Source: Streptomyces xanthochromogenes (GTDB lineage Bacteria > Actinomycetota > Actinomycetes > Streptomycetales > Streptomycetaceae). Taken from it: a stretch of DNA of 64,000 nucleotides. The stretch is taken from NCBI RefSeq assembly GCF_014650455.1, contig NZ_BMUZ01000001.1, positions 434,001 through 498,000 on the forward strand, in the 5' to 3' direction. Every line of letters starts with the position of its first letter. Position 1 is the first letter of the stretch. A program made the position numbers and the translations under genes. Below are positions 1 to 7,396 of the stretch, piece after piece. The notes beneath the pieces were generated by a model that worked only from the letters and a program-made list of their open reading frames with translations, was not told where the DNA came from and made no database searches.

Positions 1-800
1 GCGGTGTCGGCGCCGTCGATGCGGATGCCCATGTCACCGTTGACCGGGTGGGCGCGGTCCACCGTGACGATCGGCTTGAAGGCACCGTCCCGCAGCACCG
101 CCTTGGGCCCGGCAGGGCCGTTGGTGAGCTTCACCGACGAGACGTCGGGGTACACGCTGTCGATGACCCGGGTCACCGTGCAACCGCTGCGGCCTTCGAT
201 GAACTCCGAAGTCAGCCTGCCGGTACCGGCGTTCAGCACCACGTGCATGCCGCGGAAGAACCCGTCGGCGTCCTGCCCGAAGGTCTCAAGGACCTTCACC
301 GGCTTGCCGTTCGAGACGGTCTCGGCACGGTAGAAGCCCTTCGACAGGCGGACCACATTCAGCTTCTCGCCGTCGACCAGCGTGTAGGTGCCGGCGACGA
401 GGCAGGACGCGGGAAGCGCCGGGAAGGGCTGCGACTTCCACGCCTTGTTGCCGGTCTGGGTGCGCTGCGAGAAGGTCACCTTTCCGCCCGAGCCCTCTTC
501 GAGGCGGATGCCGTGGGCGTAGTCCATGGGGTGGGCGCGGTCGATGGTGGCGACGACCTTCCCGCTCGCGTCCGTGAGCTCGGCCTTGGGCCCCTTCGAC
601 GCGTCGTCGCTGAGCACGACGGTCATGCCCGGAAGCTCCGACGGGACGGTCTTGGTGACGTGGCAGGGCTCGGCGGCGGAGGCGGTGGCCGGGGCTGCGG
701 TGGAGGTGGCCGCGAAGGCCGCGGCCGGGGTGAGGAGGGCTCCGGCGAGGGCGGCGACGGTGATCGCGGCGCGGAGCGGGGTGCGGGTGTAGGTCGACAT
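1..800 (-). CDS. Secreted two-module protein of unknown function (3' end cut by window)
   Basis: The ATG at 798-800 opens a frame that runs off the left edge, so at least 266 residues are visible. The N-terminus is a signal peptide (RTPLR, then a hydrophobic AITVAALAGALLTPAAAFA stretch and AxA sites), so the protein is probably exported. Two similar modules follow. Module 1 starts near residue 48 with CHVTKTV and reaches DRAHPMDYAHGIRLE. Module 2 starts near residue 203 with CTVTRVI and reaches DRAHPVNGDMGIRID. Both share the pattern C-x-V-T ... K-A-x-L-x-D ... I/V-D-R-A-H-P ... G-I-R. I do not recognise a family or active site. The next gene, deoC, is divergent and functionally unrelated as far as can be seen. 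Confidence 0.75.
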   Translation of the reverse strand, partial: MSTYTRTPLRAAITVAALAGALLTPAAAFAATSTAAPATASAAEPCHVTKTVPSELPGMTVVLSDDASKGPKAELTDASGKVVATIDRAHPMDYAHGIRLEEGSGGKVTFSQRTQTGNKAWKSQPFPALPASCLVAGTYTLVDGEKLNVVRLSKGFYRAETVSNGKPVKVLETFGQDADGFFRGMHVVLNAGTGRLTSEFIEGRSGCTVTRVIDSVYPDVSSVKLTNGPAGPKAVLRDGAFKPIVTVDRAHPVNGDMGIRIDGADT

Positions 801-1012
801 GAACGACTCCGTGAAGCAGTGCGGCCGGTGGGCCGGAGAGAGAAAGAGTGGAGGTCGCATGCCGCCTCCTCTGCCGGGTGGGGCCGTTGAGGCTGGGCGG
901 GGCTGCAGGAAGAAATCTATGGATCACCTGTACGAGAAGGGTCCGTTCCATGTCACAGCGGTGTGACAGACCTCACCGCCCGCCACCTGCGCTCCGGGGG
1001 CTGTACAGGCAG

Positions 1013-1031
1013 CTACGCGCGTAGATATGCT
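1013..1031 (+). promoter_or_regulatory. Palindromic operator plus -10 element of deoC
   Basis: CTACGCGCGTAG (1013-1024) is a perfect 12-bp palindrome. It is followed after one base by TATGCT (1026-1031), and six bases later by the GTG at 1038. The spacing fits a leaderless transcript starting at the GTG. A repressor on the palindrome would block the spacer and -10 region. The same palindrome precedes add, deoA and the nucleoside ABC genes in this window. The regulator is not identifiable here. Confidence 0.7.
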
Positions 1032-1037
1032 CATCTG

Positions 1038-2000
1038 GTGACCATGCCCACCAATGCACCTGCAGCTGCCTTCGCCGACGCGACCGCGTCCGACGGCGCG
1101 CTGCGCCGCTTCCTCCACGGGCTCCCCGGCATCGACCCGGTGGGCCTGGAAGCGCGCGCCGCGTCCCTCGGTACCCGTTCGATCAAGACCTCGGCCAAGG
1201 CGTACGCCATCGACCTGGCCATTTCGATGATCGACCTGACGACCCTGGAAGGCGCGGACACTCCGGGCAAGGTCCGGGCGCTCGCCGCGAAGGCCGTCCA
1301 CCCCGACCCGACCGACCGCACCACTCCGCACACCGCCGCCGTCTGTGTCTATCCGGACATGGTGGCGACCGCGAAGGAGGTGCTGAAGGGCTCGGACGTC
1401 AAGGTCGCGTCCGTCGCCACCGCCTTCCCGGCGGGCCGCGCGGCGCTGCCGGTGAAGCTCGCGGACGTGCGGGACGCGATCGCGGCCGGTGCCGACGAGA
1501 TCGACATGGTGATCGACCGGGGCGCGTTCCTGGCCGGTCACTACCTGAAGGTGTACGAGGAGATCGCGGCCGTCCGCGCCGAGTGCGGTGAACAGGCCCG
1601 CCTCAAGGTCATCTTCGAGACCGGTGAGCTGTCGACGTACGACAACATCCGCCGCGCCAGCTGGCTCGGCATGATGGGCGGCGCCGACTTCATCAAGACC
1701 TCCACGGGCAAGGTCGCGGTCAACGCCACCCCCGCCAACACCCTCGTACTCCTCGAAGCCGTACGGGACTTCCGCGCGGCGACCGGGACCCAGGTCGGCG
1801 TGAAGCCGGCCGGCGGCATCCGCAACACCAAGGAAGCCATCAAGTTCCTGGTCCTGGTCAACGAGACCGTGGGCGAGGACTGGCTGGACAACCACTGGTT
1901 CCGCTTCGGCGCCTCCTCGCTGCTCAACGACCTGCTGATGCAGCGTCAGAAGCTGGCGACCGGCCGCTACTCCGGCCCCGACTACGTGACGGTGGACTGA
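1038..2000 (+). CDS. deoC: Deoxyribose-phosphate aldolase
   Basis: Class I aldolase splitting 2-deoxyribose-5-phosphate into glyceraldehyde-3-phosphate and acetaldehyde, the last step of deoxynucleoside catabolism in the cytoplasm. The protein is about 320 residues, somewhat long for the family. Hallmarks are DEIDMVID, the Schiff-base lysine in FIKTSTGK, and the second active-site lysine in VGVKPAGGI. Start: GTG at 1038 lies six bases after a TATGCT -10 element with no Shine-Dalgarno, so a leaderless mRNA is likely; ATG at 1044 is the alternative. A longer frame from 963 would include the operator and is unlikely. Two aldehyde dehydrogenase genes follow 5 bp downstream, which suits disposal of the acetaldehyde product. 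Confidence 0.95.
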   Translation: MTMPTNAPAAAFADATASDGALRRFLHGLPGIDPVGLEARAASLGTRSIKTSAKAYAIDLAISMIDLTTLEGADTPGKVRALAAKAVHPDPTDRTTPHTAAVCVYPDMVATAKEVLKGSDVKVASVATAFPAGRAALPVKLADVRDAIAAGADEIDMVIDRGAFLAGHYLKVYEEIAAVRAECGEQARLKVIFETGELSTYDNIRRASWLGMMGGADFIKTSTGKVAVNATPANTLVLLEAVRDFRAATGTQVGVKPAGGIRNTKEAIKFLVLVNETVGEDWLDNHWFRFGASSLLNDLLMQRQKLATGRYSGPDYVTVD

Positions 2001-2005
2001 TCACC

Positions 2006-3457
2006 ATGGCAATGGAAAAGAAGACGGCCGCGTTCGAGTACGCGCCCGCGCCCGAGTCCCGCTCGGTCGTCGACATCGCGCCGTCCTACGGCCTGTTCAT
2101 CGACGGCGAGTTCACCGAAGCCGCCGACGGCAAGGTCTTCAAGACCGTCTCGCCGTCCACCGAGGAAGTCCTGTCCGAGGTCGCCCGCGCGGGCGCCGAG
2201 GACGTGGACCGCGCCGTGAAGGCCGCGCGCAAGGCGTTCGAGAAGTGGTCGGCGCTGCCCGGCTCCGAGCGCGCCAAGTACCTGTTCCGCATCGCCCGGA
2301 TCATCCAGGAGCGCAGCCGCGAGCTGGCCGTCCTGGAGACCCTGGACAACGGCAAGCCGATCAAGGAGACCCGCGACGCGGACCTCCCCCTGGTCGCCGC
2401 GCACTTCTTCTACTACGCGGGCTGGGCCGACAAGCTCGACCACGCCGGGTTCGGTGCGAACCCGCGCCCGCTGGGCGTGGCCGGTCAGGTCATCCCGTGG
2501 AACTTCCCGCTCCTGATGCTGGCCTGGAAGATCGCCCCGGCGCTCGCCACCGGCAACACGGTCGTCCTGAAGCCCGCCGAGACCACGCCCCTCTCGGCGC
2601 TGTTCTTCGCGGACATCTGCCGCCAGGCGGGCCTGCCCAAGGGCGTCGTCAACATCCTTACGGGATACGGCGACGCGGGCCGGGCCCTGGTCGAGCACCC
2701 CGACGTCAACAAGGTCGCCTTCACCGGCTCGACCGCCGTCGGCAAGGCGATCGCCCGCTCGGTGGCCGGCACCGACAAGAAGGTCACCCTGGAGCTGGGC
2801 GGCAAGGGCGCCAACATCGTCTTCGACGACGCCCCCATCGACCAGGCCGTCGAGGGCATCGTCACCGGCATCTTCTTCAACCAGGGCCAGGTCTGCTGCG
2901 CGGGCTCGCGCCTGCTGGTCCAGGAGTCGATCCAGGACGAACTGCTCGACTCGCTCAAGCGCCGTCTTTCCACGCTCCGCCTCGGCGACCCGCTGGACAA
3001 GAACACCGACATCGGCGCCATCAACTCGGCCGAGCAGCTGGCCCGCATCACCGCGCTCACCGAGACGGGCGAGGCGGAGGGCGCCGAGCGCTGGTCCGCC
3101 CCGTGCGAACTGCCCTCGGCCGGTTACTGGTTCGCCCCGACGCTCTTCACGAACGTCACCCAGGCGCACACCATCGCCCGCGACGAGATCTTCGGCCCGG
3201 TCCTGTCCGTGCTGTCGTTCCGTACCCCGGACGAGGCCGTCGCCAAGGCCAACAACAGCCAGTACGGCCTGTCCGCCGGCATCTGGACGGAGAAGGGCTC
3301 GCGCATCCTCGCGGTCGCGAACAAGCTCCGCGCCGGAGTCGTCTGGGCCAACACGTTCAACAAGTTCGACCCGACCTCGCCGTTCGGCGGCTACAAGGAG
3401 TCGGGCTTCGGCCGCGAGGGCGGCCGGCACGGCCTGGAGGGCTACCTCGATGTCTGA
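2006..3457 (+). CDS. Aldehyde dehydrogenase, catalytic member of an overlapping ALDH pair
   Basis: NAD(P)-dependent aldehyde dehydrogenase, 483 residues. Visible are the cofactor-domain motif IPWNFPLLM, the glycine turn FTGSTAVGK, the general-base Glu in LELGGK and the nucleophile region NQGQVCCAG. The protein stops at HGLEGYLDV, just before the C-terminal oligomerisation strand (normally continuing with a KTVW-like segment) of ordinary ALDHs. That strand appears instead at the end of the next gene, which overlaps by 8 bp. Together the pair looks like a split ALDH16, in which a catalytic first domain is joined to a non-catalytic second domain. Position after deoC suggests acetaldehyde as substrate; this is inference. 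Confidence 0.9.
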   Translation: MAMEKKTAAFEYAPAPESRSVVDIAPSYGLFIDGEFTEAADGKVFKTVSPSTEEVLSEVARAGAEDVDRAVKAARKAFEKWSALPGSERAKYLFRIARIIQERSRELAVLETLDNGKPIKETRDADLPLVAAHFFYYAGWADKLDHAGFGANPRPLGVAGQVIPWNFPLLMLAWKIAPALATGNTVVLKPAETTPLSALFFADICRQAGLPKGVVNILTGYGDAGRALVEHPDVNKVAFTGSTAVGKAIARSVAGTDKKVTLELGGKGANIVFDDAPIDQAVEGIVTGIFFNQGQVCCAGSRLLVQESIQDELLDSLKRRLSTLRLGDPLDKNTDIGAINSAEQLARITALTETGEAEGAERWSAPCELPSAGYWFAPTLFTNVTQAHTIARDEIFGPVLSVLSFRTPDEAVAKANNSQYGLSAGIWTEKGSRILAVANKLRAGVVWANTFNKFDPTSPFGGYKESGFGREGGRHGLEGYLDV

Positions 3458-4343
3458 GACTCCGACGCGTCTGAGTGTCTTCAAGACCTACAAGCTGTAC
3501 GTGGGCGGGAAGTTCCCGCGTTCCGAGAGCGGCCGGGTGTACGAAGTGGTCGACAGCAAGGGCAAGTGGCTGGCCAACGCGCCCCTCTCCTCGCGCAAGG
3601 ACGCGCGGGACGCGGTCGTCGCGGCCCGCAAGGCGTTCGGCGGCTGGGCGGGCGCGACCGCGTACAACCGCGGCCAGATCCTCTACCGCATCGCCGAGAT
3701 GCTGGAGGGCCGCAGGGACCAGTTCGTCCGCGAAGTCGGCGAGGCCGAGGGCCTGTCGAAGTCCAAGGCCGGTGCGGTCGTGGACGCGGCGATCGACCGC
3801 TGGGTCTGGTACGCGGGCTGGACCGACAAGATCGCCCAGGTGGTGGGCGGCGCGAACCCGGTCGCGGGTCCGTTCTTCAACCTCTCCACCCCCGAGCCGA
3901 CCGGTGTCGTCACGGTTCTGGCCCCCCAGGACTCGTCGTTCCTCGGCCTGGTCTCGGTCGTCGCGCCGGTCATCGCGACCGGCAACACGGCGATCGTCAT
4001 CGCTTCCGAGAAGGCGCCGCTCCCGGCGCTCTCGCTCGGCGAGGTGCTGGCCACCTCCGACCTGCCGGGCGGCGTCGTCAACGTCCTGTCCGGCAGGACG
4101 GCGGAGATCGCGGCGCCGCTCGCCGCCCACCAGGACGTGAACGCCATCGATCTGACGGGCGCGGACGCCGAGTTGGCGCGCGAACTGGAGATCGCTGCGG
4201 CGGACAACCTCAAGCGCGTGCTGCGCGCCAAGGCCGTGGACTTCACCGCGGACCCGGGCACCGAGCGCCTCACCGCGTTCCTGGAGACCAAGACGGTCTG
4301 GCACCCCACGGGTTCGCTGGGCGCCTCCGGCTCGGCGTACTGA
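3450..4343 (+). CDS. Cysteine-less ALDH-like protein, putative non-catalytic partner of upstream ALDH
   Basis: A 297-residue protein with the ALDH Rossmann region (YVGGKFPRSESGR at the N-terminus, TGVVTVLAPQDSSFLG, GGVVNVLSG). It has no catalytic domain of normal length and not a single cysteine, so it cannot use the ALDH mechanism. Its C-terminus, LETKTVWHPTG, is the oligomerisation strand missing from the upstream ALDH. The start overlaps the upstream gene by 8 bp (the ATG lies in CTCGATGTCTGA), implying translational coupling and one-to-one synthesis. The likely role is structural: completing an ALDH16-like dimer. It ends 6 bp before a strong terminator hairpin. Confidence 0.85.
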   Translation: MSETPTRLSVFKTYKLYVGGKFPRSESGRVYEVVDSKGKWLANAPLSSRKDARDAVVAARKAFGGWAGATAYNRGQILYRIAEMLEGRRDQFVREVGEAEGLSKSKAGAVVDAAIDRWVWYAGWTDKIAQVVGGANPVAGPFFNLSTPEPTGVVTVLAPQDSSFLGLVSVVAPVIATGNTAIVIASEKAPLPALSLGEVLATSDLPGGVVNVLSGRTAEIAAPLAAHQDVNAIDLTGADAELARELEIAAADNLKRVLRAKAVDFTADPGTERLTAFLETKTVWHPTGSLGASGSAY

Positions 4344-4349
4344 GCCGTG

Positions 4350-4386
4350 CGAAGGGCCCCGCCGTCATGGACGGCGGGGCCCTTCG
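4350..4386. terminator. Strong hairpin terminator ending the deoC-ALDH operon
   Basis: A perfect 16-bp inverted repeat (4350-4365 with 4371-4386) with a 5-nt loop, starting 7 bp after the stop of the ALDH-like gene. The small secreted-protein gene on the other strand ends at 4395, so the hairpin probably serves both directions. Confidence 0.85.
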
Positions 4387-4394
4387 CGTACCCG

Positions 4395-4799
4395 TCAGCG
4401 GGACAGCAGCCCGGCGACCTGGCCGGCCAGCGGCAGGTCCTTGAGGGCGGAGCCGCTCGTCAGGACGCCGGTCGCGGCCGTCGTCGACACCGGCTTGAAG
4501 TCGGCGATCTGGGTGCCCACTCCGTTGGTCAGCGGGTCGACACCGGTGTTGGCCAGCGGGTCGAGCCGCAGCCCCATCGCCGGGCCCACGGCGTGACCGA
4601 CCGAGCCGGTCAGCGCGTGCGCGGCCGCCGTCAGGTCGGTGGTCGACGCGCTCTGGCCGGCCGCGGGGGCCGGGGCGGCCTGGGCGGCGGTGCCCGCGCC
4701 CGCCAGCGCGGCACCGGCCGCGGTGACGGTGAGCCCGGCGCTCAGCAACGCCCGGTGGCGCAGGCTTCTGGCGGGCCTGGGGGCCTCGTGTTGTCCCAT
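4395..4799 (-). CDS. Small secreted protein of unknown function
   Basis: A 134-residue protein starting at the ATG of MGQHEAPR. A longer frame to 4940 has no support. The N-terminus is a twin-basic export signal (R-S-L-R-H-R followed by ALLSAGLTVTAAGAALAGAG and AQAAPA), so it is probably cleaved after the AQA. The mature part is low-complexity and rich in Ala, Gly, Thr and Leu, with repeated DPL-N-G elements (LDPLANTGVDPLTNGVG). It resembles in style the small exported protein at 11253-11558. I recognise no function. Confidence 0.75.
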   Translation of the reverse strand: MGQHEAPRPARSLRHRALLSAGLTVTAAGAALAGAGTAAQAAPAPAAGQSASTTDLTAAAHALTGSVGHAVGPAMGLRLDPLANTGVDPLTNGVGTQIADFKPVSTTAATGVLTSGSALKDLPLAGQVAGLLSR

Positions 4800-4930
4800 G
4801 GGATTCCACTCACTCTCGTCCGAAGGCGTGTAATCGCGCGATCGCGAAGCGTAGTTGAGATGTGATGCTGGATACCAACGGCCTCCCCGAGGGGTCCCAC
4901 GCACGGGTGCATGGCCCACACTGGTGTCCC

Positions 4931-5578
4931 GTGAGTTCATCTGCCATTCCGACGCGCGTCGTCCTGCTCTCGGGGCCCTCCGGCTCCGGCAAGTCGTCCC
5001 TCGCCGCCCGCACGGACCTGCCCGTGCTGCGCCTCGACGACTTCTACAAGGAAGGTGACGACCCGACCCTGCCGGTGGTGGCGGGCAGCACGGACATCGA
5101 CTGGGACTCCCCGCGGTCCTGGGACGCGGACGCGGCGGTCGCCGCGATCGTCGAGCTGTGTCGTACGGGACGCACCGCGGTGCCGGTCTACTCGATCGCG
5201 ACGAGTTCCATCACGGGCAGCGCCTCGTTCGGCATCGACCGCACCCCGCTGTTCATCGCGGAGGGCATCTTCGCCGCCGACATCGTGGGCCGCTGCCAGG
5301 AACTCGGCGTGCTCGCGGACGCGATCTGCCTGTGCGGCCGCCCCTCGACGACCTTCCGGCGCAGGCTGCTGCGCGATTTGAAGGAGGGCCGCAAGTCCGT
5401 GGCGTTCCTGCTGCGCCGCGGCTGGCGCCTGATGCTCGCCGAGCGCGCGATCGTCACGCGCCAGGCGGCGCTCGGCGCACACCCCTGCGGCAGGGACGAG
5501 GCCCTCGGCCGCATCGCGAACGCGGCGGCGGGGCGCTGCCGCACCGCGCCGGCCGCCGCCTGGAGCCCCTCGCGGTAA
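4931..5578 (+). CDS. Uridine kinase-like P-loop kinase
   Basis: A 215-residue P-loop NTPase with the Walker A motif GPSGSGKS near residue 14. It also has the nucleoside-kinase DDFY motif (LRLDDFYKEGDDPTLP), DWDSPRSWD, and an IAEGIFA strand typical of uridine/cytidine kinases. Expected reaction: phosphorylation of uridine or cytidine with ATP or GTP for pyrimidine salvage. It is more divergent than housekeeping Udk, so substrate is not certain. Start: the GTG at 4931 begins a natural N-terminus; the frame is open to 4862, but that extension (SHARVHGPHW) looks non-coding. The CTACGCGCGTAG operator of the nearby nucleoside genes is absent here. Confidence 0.85.
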   Translation: MSSSAIPTRVVLLSGPSGSGKSSLAARTDLPVLRLDDFYKEGDDPTLPVVAGSTDIDWDSPRSWDADAAVAAIVELCRTGRTAVPVYSIATSSITGSASFGIDRTPLFIAEGIFAADIVGRCQELGVLADAICLCGRPSTTFRRRLLRDLKEGRKSVAFLLRRGWRLMLAERAIVTRQAALGAHPCGRDEALGRIANAAAGRCRTAPAAAWSPSR

Positions 5579-5628
5579 CACCCGCGACCGCGCGGTAGGC
5601 CCGCCGTCGCGCGCGGTGCGCCCACAAT

Positions 5629-5659
5629 GAAGCGGCGGGGCCGATGGCCCCGCCGCTTC
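5629..5659. terminator. Bidirectional hairpin terminator between kinase and sigQ
   Basis: A perfect 14-bp stem (5629-5642 with 5646-5659) and 3-nt loop lie between the convergent ends at 5578 (+) and 5727 (-). Confidence 0.8.
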
Positions 5660-5726
5660 CCCCGTTACCCCCGTGAGCGGTCCCCGTGTCCCCCCGCGGA
5701 CCACCCGCGTCCCCTCCCTCAGACCT

Positions 5727-6488
5727 TCAGGCCACCAGCTCGCCGAAGGACTCCTCCTCGTCACGCCCGAAGCTGAGGACCTCGTCCTCGCGCAGCCGGC
5801 GCAGCGAGCGCCAGATGCTGGACTTCACCGTGCCGACACTGATGTGCAGTATGTCCGCGATCTCCGGGTCCGTACGACCCTCGTAGTAGCGCAGGACGAG
5901 CATCGTGCGCTGCAGTTCGGGCAGGCGGGCCAGCGCCTGCCAGAGCACCGCGCGCAGTTCGGTGCCGCGCATCGCGTCCGAGTCGCCGACCGTCTCCGGC
6001 AGCTCCTCGGTCGGGTACTCGTTCAGCTTGCGCCGCCGCCACGCGCTGATGTGCAGGTTGGTCATGGTCCGCCGCAGGTAGCCGCCGACCGCGGCCTTGT
6101 CGCTGATGCGGTCCCAGGCCCGGTAGGTGGAGAACAGCGCGCTCTGCAGCAGGTCCTCCGCCTCGAAACGGTCGCCGGTCAGGTGGTAGGCGGTCGCGTA
6201 CAGGGAGGCGCGGCGCTCCTGGACGTAGGCGGTGAACTCCGCCTCCGACAGGCTGCTCCGCTCCCCCGAGCCCTCCCCGTACGCCGCCTGGCCGTTGCCC
6301 TGCGGAATGTTCCCCGCGGCCGGAACCGCGGGGGCGTCAACGACCGTCATGTACGACGTGTGCTGACGCCCGGCGCCGCGAGCGCACCCCCGTACCCCCG
6401 CGCCGGCGCCGGACTTCTCGGTGCTCCGTACGACGTCGTGGAGACGCGTCACAACTGCGCTGGAGTTGTTGCTGTGCAGTGCTTTCAT
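5727..6488 (-). CDS. sigQ: ECF-type RNA polymerase sigma factor SigQ
   Basis: A 253-residue sigma factor. Region 2 is around residues 85-150 (LYATAYHLTGD..EAEDLLQSAL) and region 4 is the helix-turn-helix LPELQRTMLVLRYYEGRTDPEIA ... SVGTVKSSIWRSL near the C-terminus. It is divergent from a two-component system identical in arrangement to sigQ/afsQ1-afsQ2 of S. coelicolor, where AfsQ1 activates sigQ in response to nitrogen status and the pair tunes antibiotic production. An AfsQ1-type box lies about 95 bp upstream. The N-terminal ~80 residues are low-complexity. An internal ATG at 6350 is a possible alternative start, but neither start has a convincing Shine-Dalgarno sequence. Confidence 0.9.
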   Translation of the reverse strand: MKALHSNNSSAVVTRLHDVVRSTEKSGAGAGVRGCARGAGRQHTSYMTVVDAPAVPAAGNIPQGNGQAAYGEGSGERSSLSEAEFTAYVQERRASLYATAYHLTGDRFEAEDLLQSALFSTYRAWDRISDKAAVGGYLRRTMTNLHISAWRRRKLNEYPTEELPETVGDSDAMRGTELRAVLWQALARLPELQRTMLVLRYYEGRTDPEIADILHISVGTVKSSIWRSLRRLREDEVLSFGRDEEESFGELVA

Positions 6489-6581
6489 CTCGCGCCCCCC
6501 GTCGGGTGGAGTCAGATCATCGGCTTGCCCGGTTACGAGGAAGAGCCTGCCCGGGCCACTTCATCGGGCTGTCCGCCGAGT

Positions 6582-6597
6582 GTCACAGGCCTGTCAC
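6582..6597. promoter_or_regulatory. AfsQ1 binding box
   Basis: GTCAC-N6-GTCAC matches the published AfsQ1 consensus GTnAC-n6-GTnAC exactly. It sits between the divergent sigQ and afsQ1 starts, 94 bp from sigQ and 82 bp from afsQ1. That is suitable for activating sigQ and for autoregulation. Confidence 0.75.
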
Positions 6598-6678
6598 AGC
6601 AGCCTGTGAACGCGCTGTCGCGGGTCAGAGGCCGGACGGGGGTCGTACTCCTCTGGCTCATGGGCCAGAATGACCTCT

Positions 6679-7356
6679 GTGCCTTTCCTGTTGCTGATCG
6701 AGGACGACGACGCCATCCGCACGGCCCTCGAACTCTCCCTGTCACGCCAGGGCCACCGTGTGGCCACCGCGGCGACGGGAGAGGACGGCCTGAAACTGCT
6801 GCGCGAGCAGCGGCCCGACCTGATCGTGCTGGATGTGATGCTGCCCGGGATCGACGGCTTCGAGGTGTGCCGCCGCATCCGGCGCACCGACCAGCTGCCG
6901 ATCATCCTGCTGACCGCGCGCAACGACGACATCGATGTGGTGGTGGGCCTCGAATCCGGGGCCGACGACTACGTTGTCAAGCCGGTCCAGGGGCGGGTCC
7001 TCGACGCCCGCATCCGGGCGGTGCTGCGCCGCGGCGAACGCGAGGCCACCGACTCGGCGGCGTTCGGCAGCGTGGTGATCGACCGGGCCGCGATGACCGT
7101 CACCAAGAACGGCGAGGACCTTCAACTCACGCCCACCGAGCTGCGGTTGCTGCTCGAACTGAGCCGCAGGCCCGGCCAGGCGCTGTCCCGCCAGCAGCTT
7201 CTGCGGCTCGTCTGGGAGCACGACTACCTCGGCGACTCGCGCCTGGTGGACGCCTGCGTCCAGCGGCTGCGCGCCAAGGTCGAGGACGTGCCGTCCTCAC
7301 CGACGCTGATCCGTACGGTCCGTGGCGTGGGCTACCGCCTGGACACGCCCTCGTGA
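6679..7356 (+). CDS. afsQ1: Two-component response regulator AfsQ1
   Basis: A 225-residue OmpR/PhoB-class regulator. The receiver domain starts FLLLIEDDDA, has the phosphoacceptor Asp52 in VLDVMLPG, the conserved Thr in ILLTAR and the Lys in VVKPVQ. The C-terminal winged helix contains LTPTELRLLLEL and RLVDACVQRLRAKVE. Sequence and length agree with AfsQ1 of S. coelicolor as I remember it. Start: GTG at 6679, seven bases after CAGAAT (6666-6671), so probably leaderless; an ATG three codons upstream (6670) would lie inside that -10 element. Its sensor kinase gene follows 40 bp downstream. Confidence 0.95.
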   Translation: MPFLLLIEDDDAIRTALELSLSRQGHRVATAATGEDGLKLLREQRPDLIVLDVMLPGIDGFEVCRRIRRTDQLPIILLTARNDDIDVVVGLESGADDYVVKPVQGRVLDARIRAVLRRGEREATDSAAFGSVVIDRAAMTVTKNGEDLQLTPTELRLLLELSRRPGQALSRQQLLRLVWEHDYLGDSRLVDACVQRLRAKVEDVPSSPTLIRTVRGVGYRLDTPS

Positions 7357-7396
7357 ACCTGACGCACCACCCCCGCACGCCAGTTGAGCAGGCACG

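Noticed and set aside
3450..3457. Frameshift error splitting one ALDH16 gene
   Set aside because: The second frame has its own ATG in a good coupled position and the overlap is clean, so two genes are more likely; sequencing error cannot be fully excluded.
2245..3474. Long open frame over the aldehyde dehydrogenase gene in another phase
   Set aside because: Arg/Pro/Gly-rich composition typical of out-of-phase GC-rich coding DNA; the ALDH frame has clear catalytic motifs.
4800..4930. Nucleoside operator upstream of the uridine-kinase-like gene
   Set aside because: The region has GCGCGATCGCG and AGCGTAG pieces but no match to CTACGCGCGTAG within three changes.
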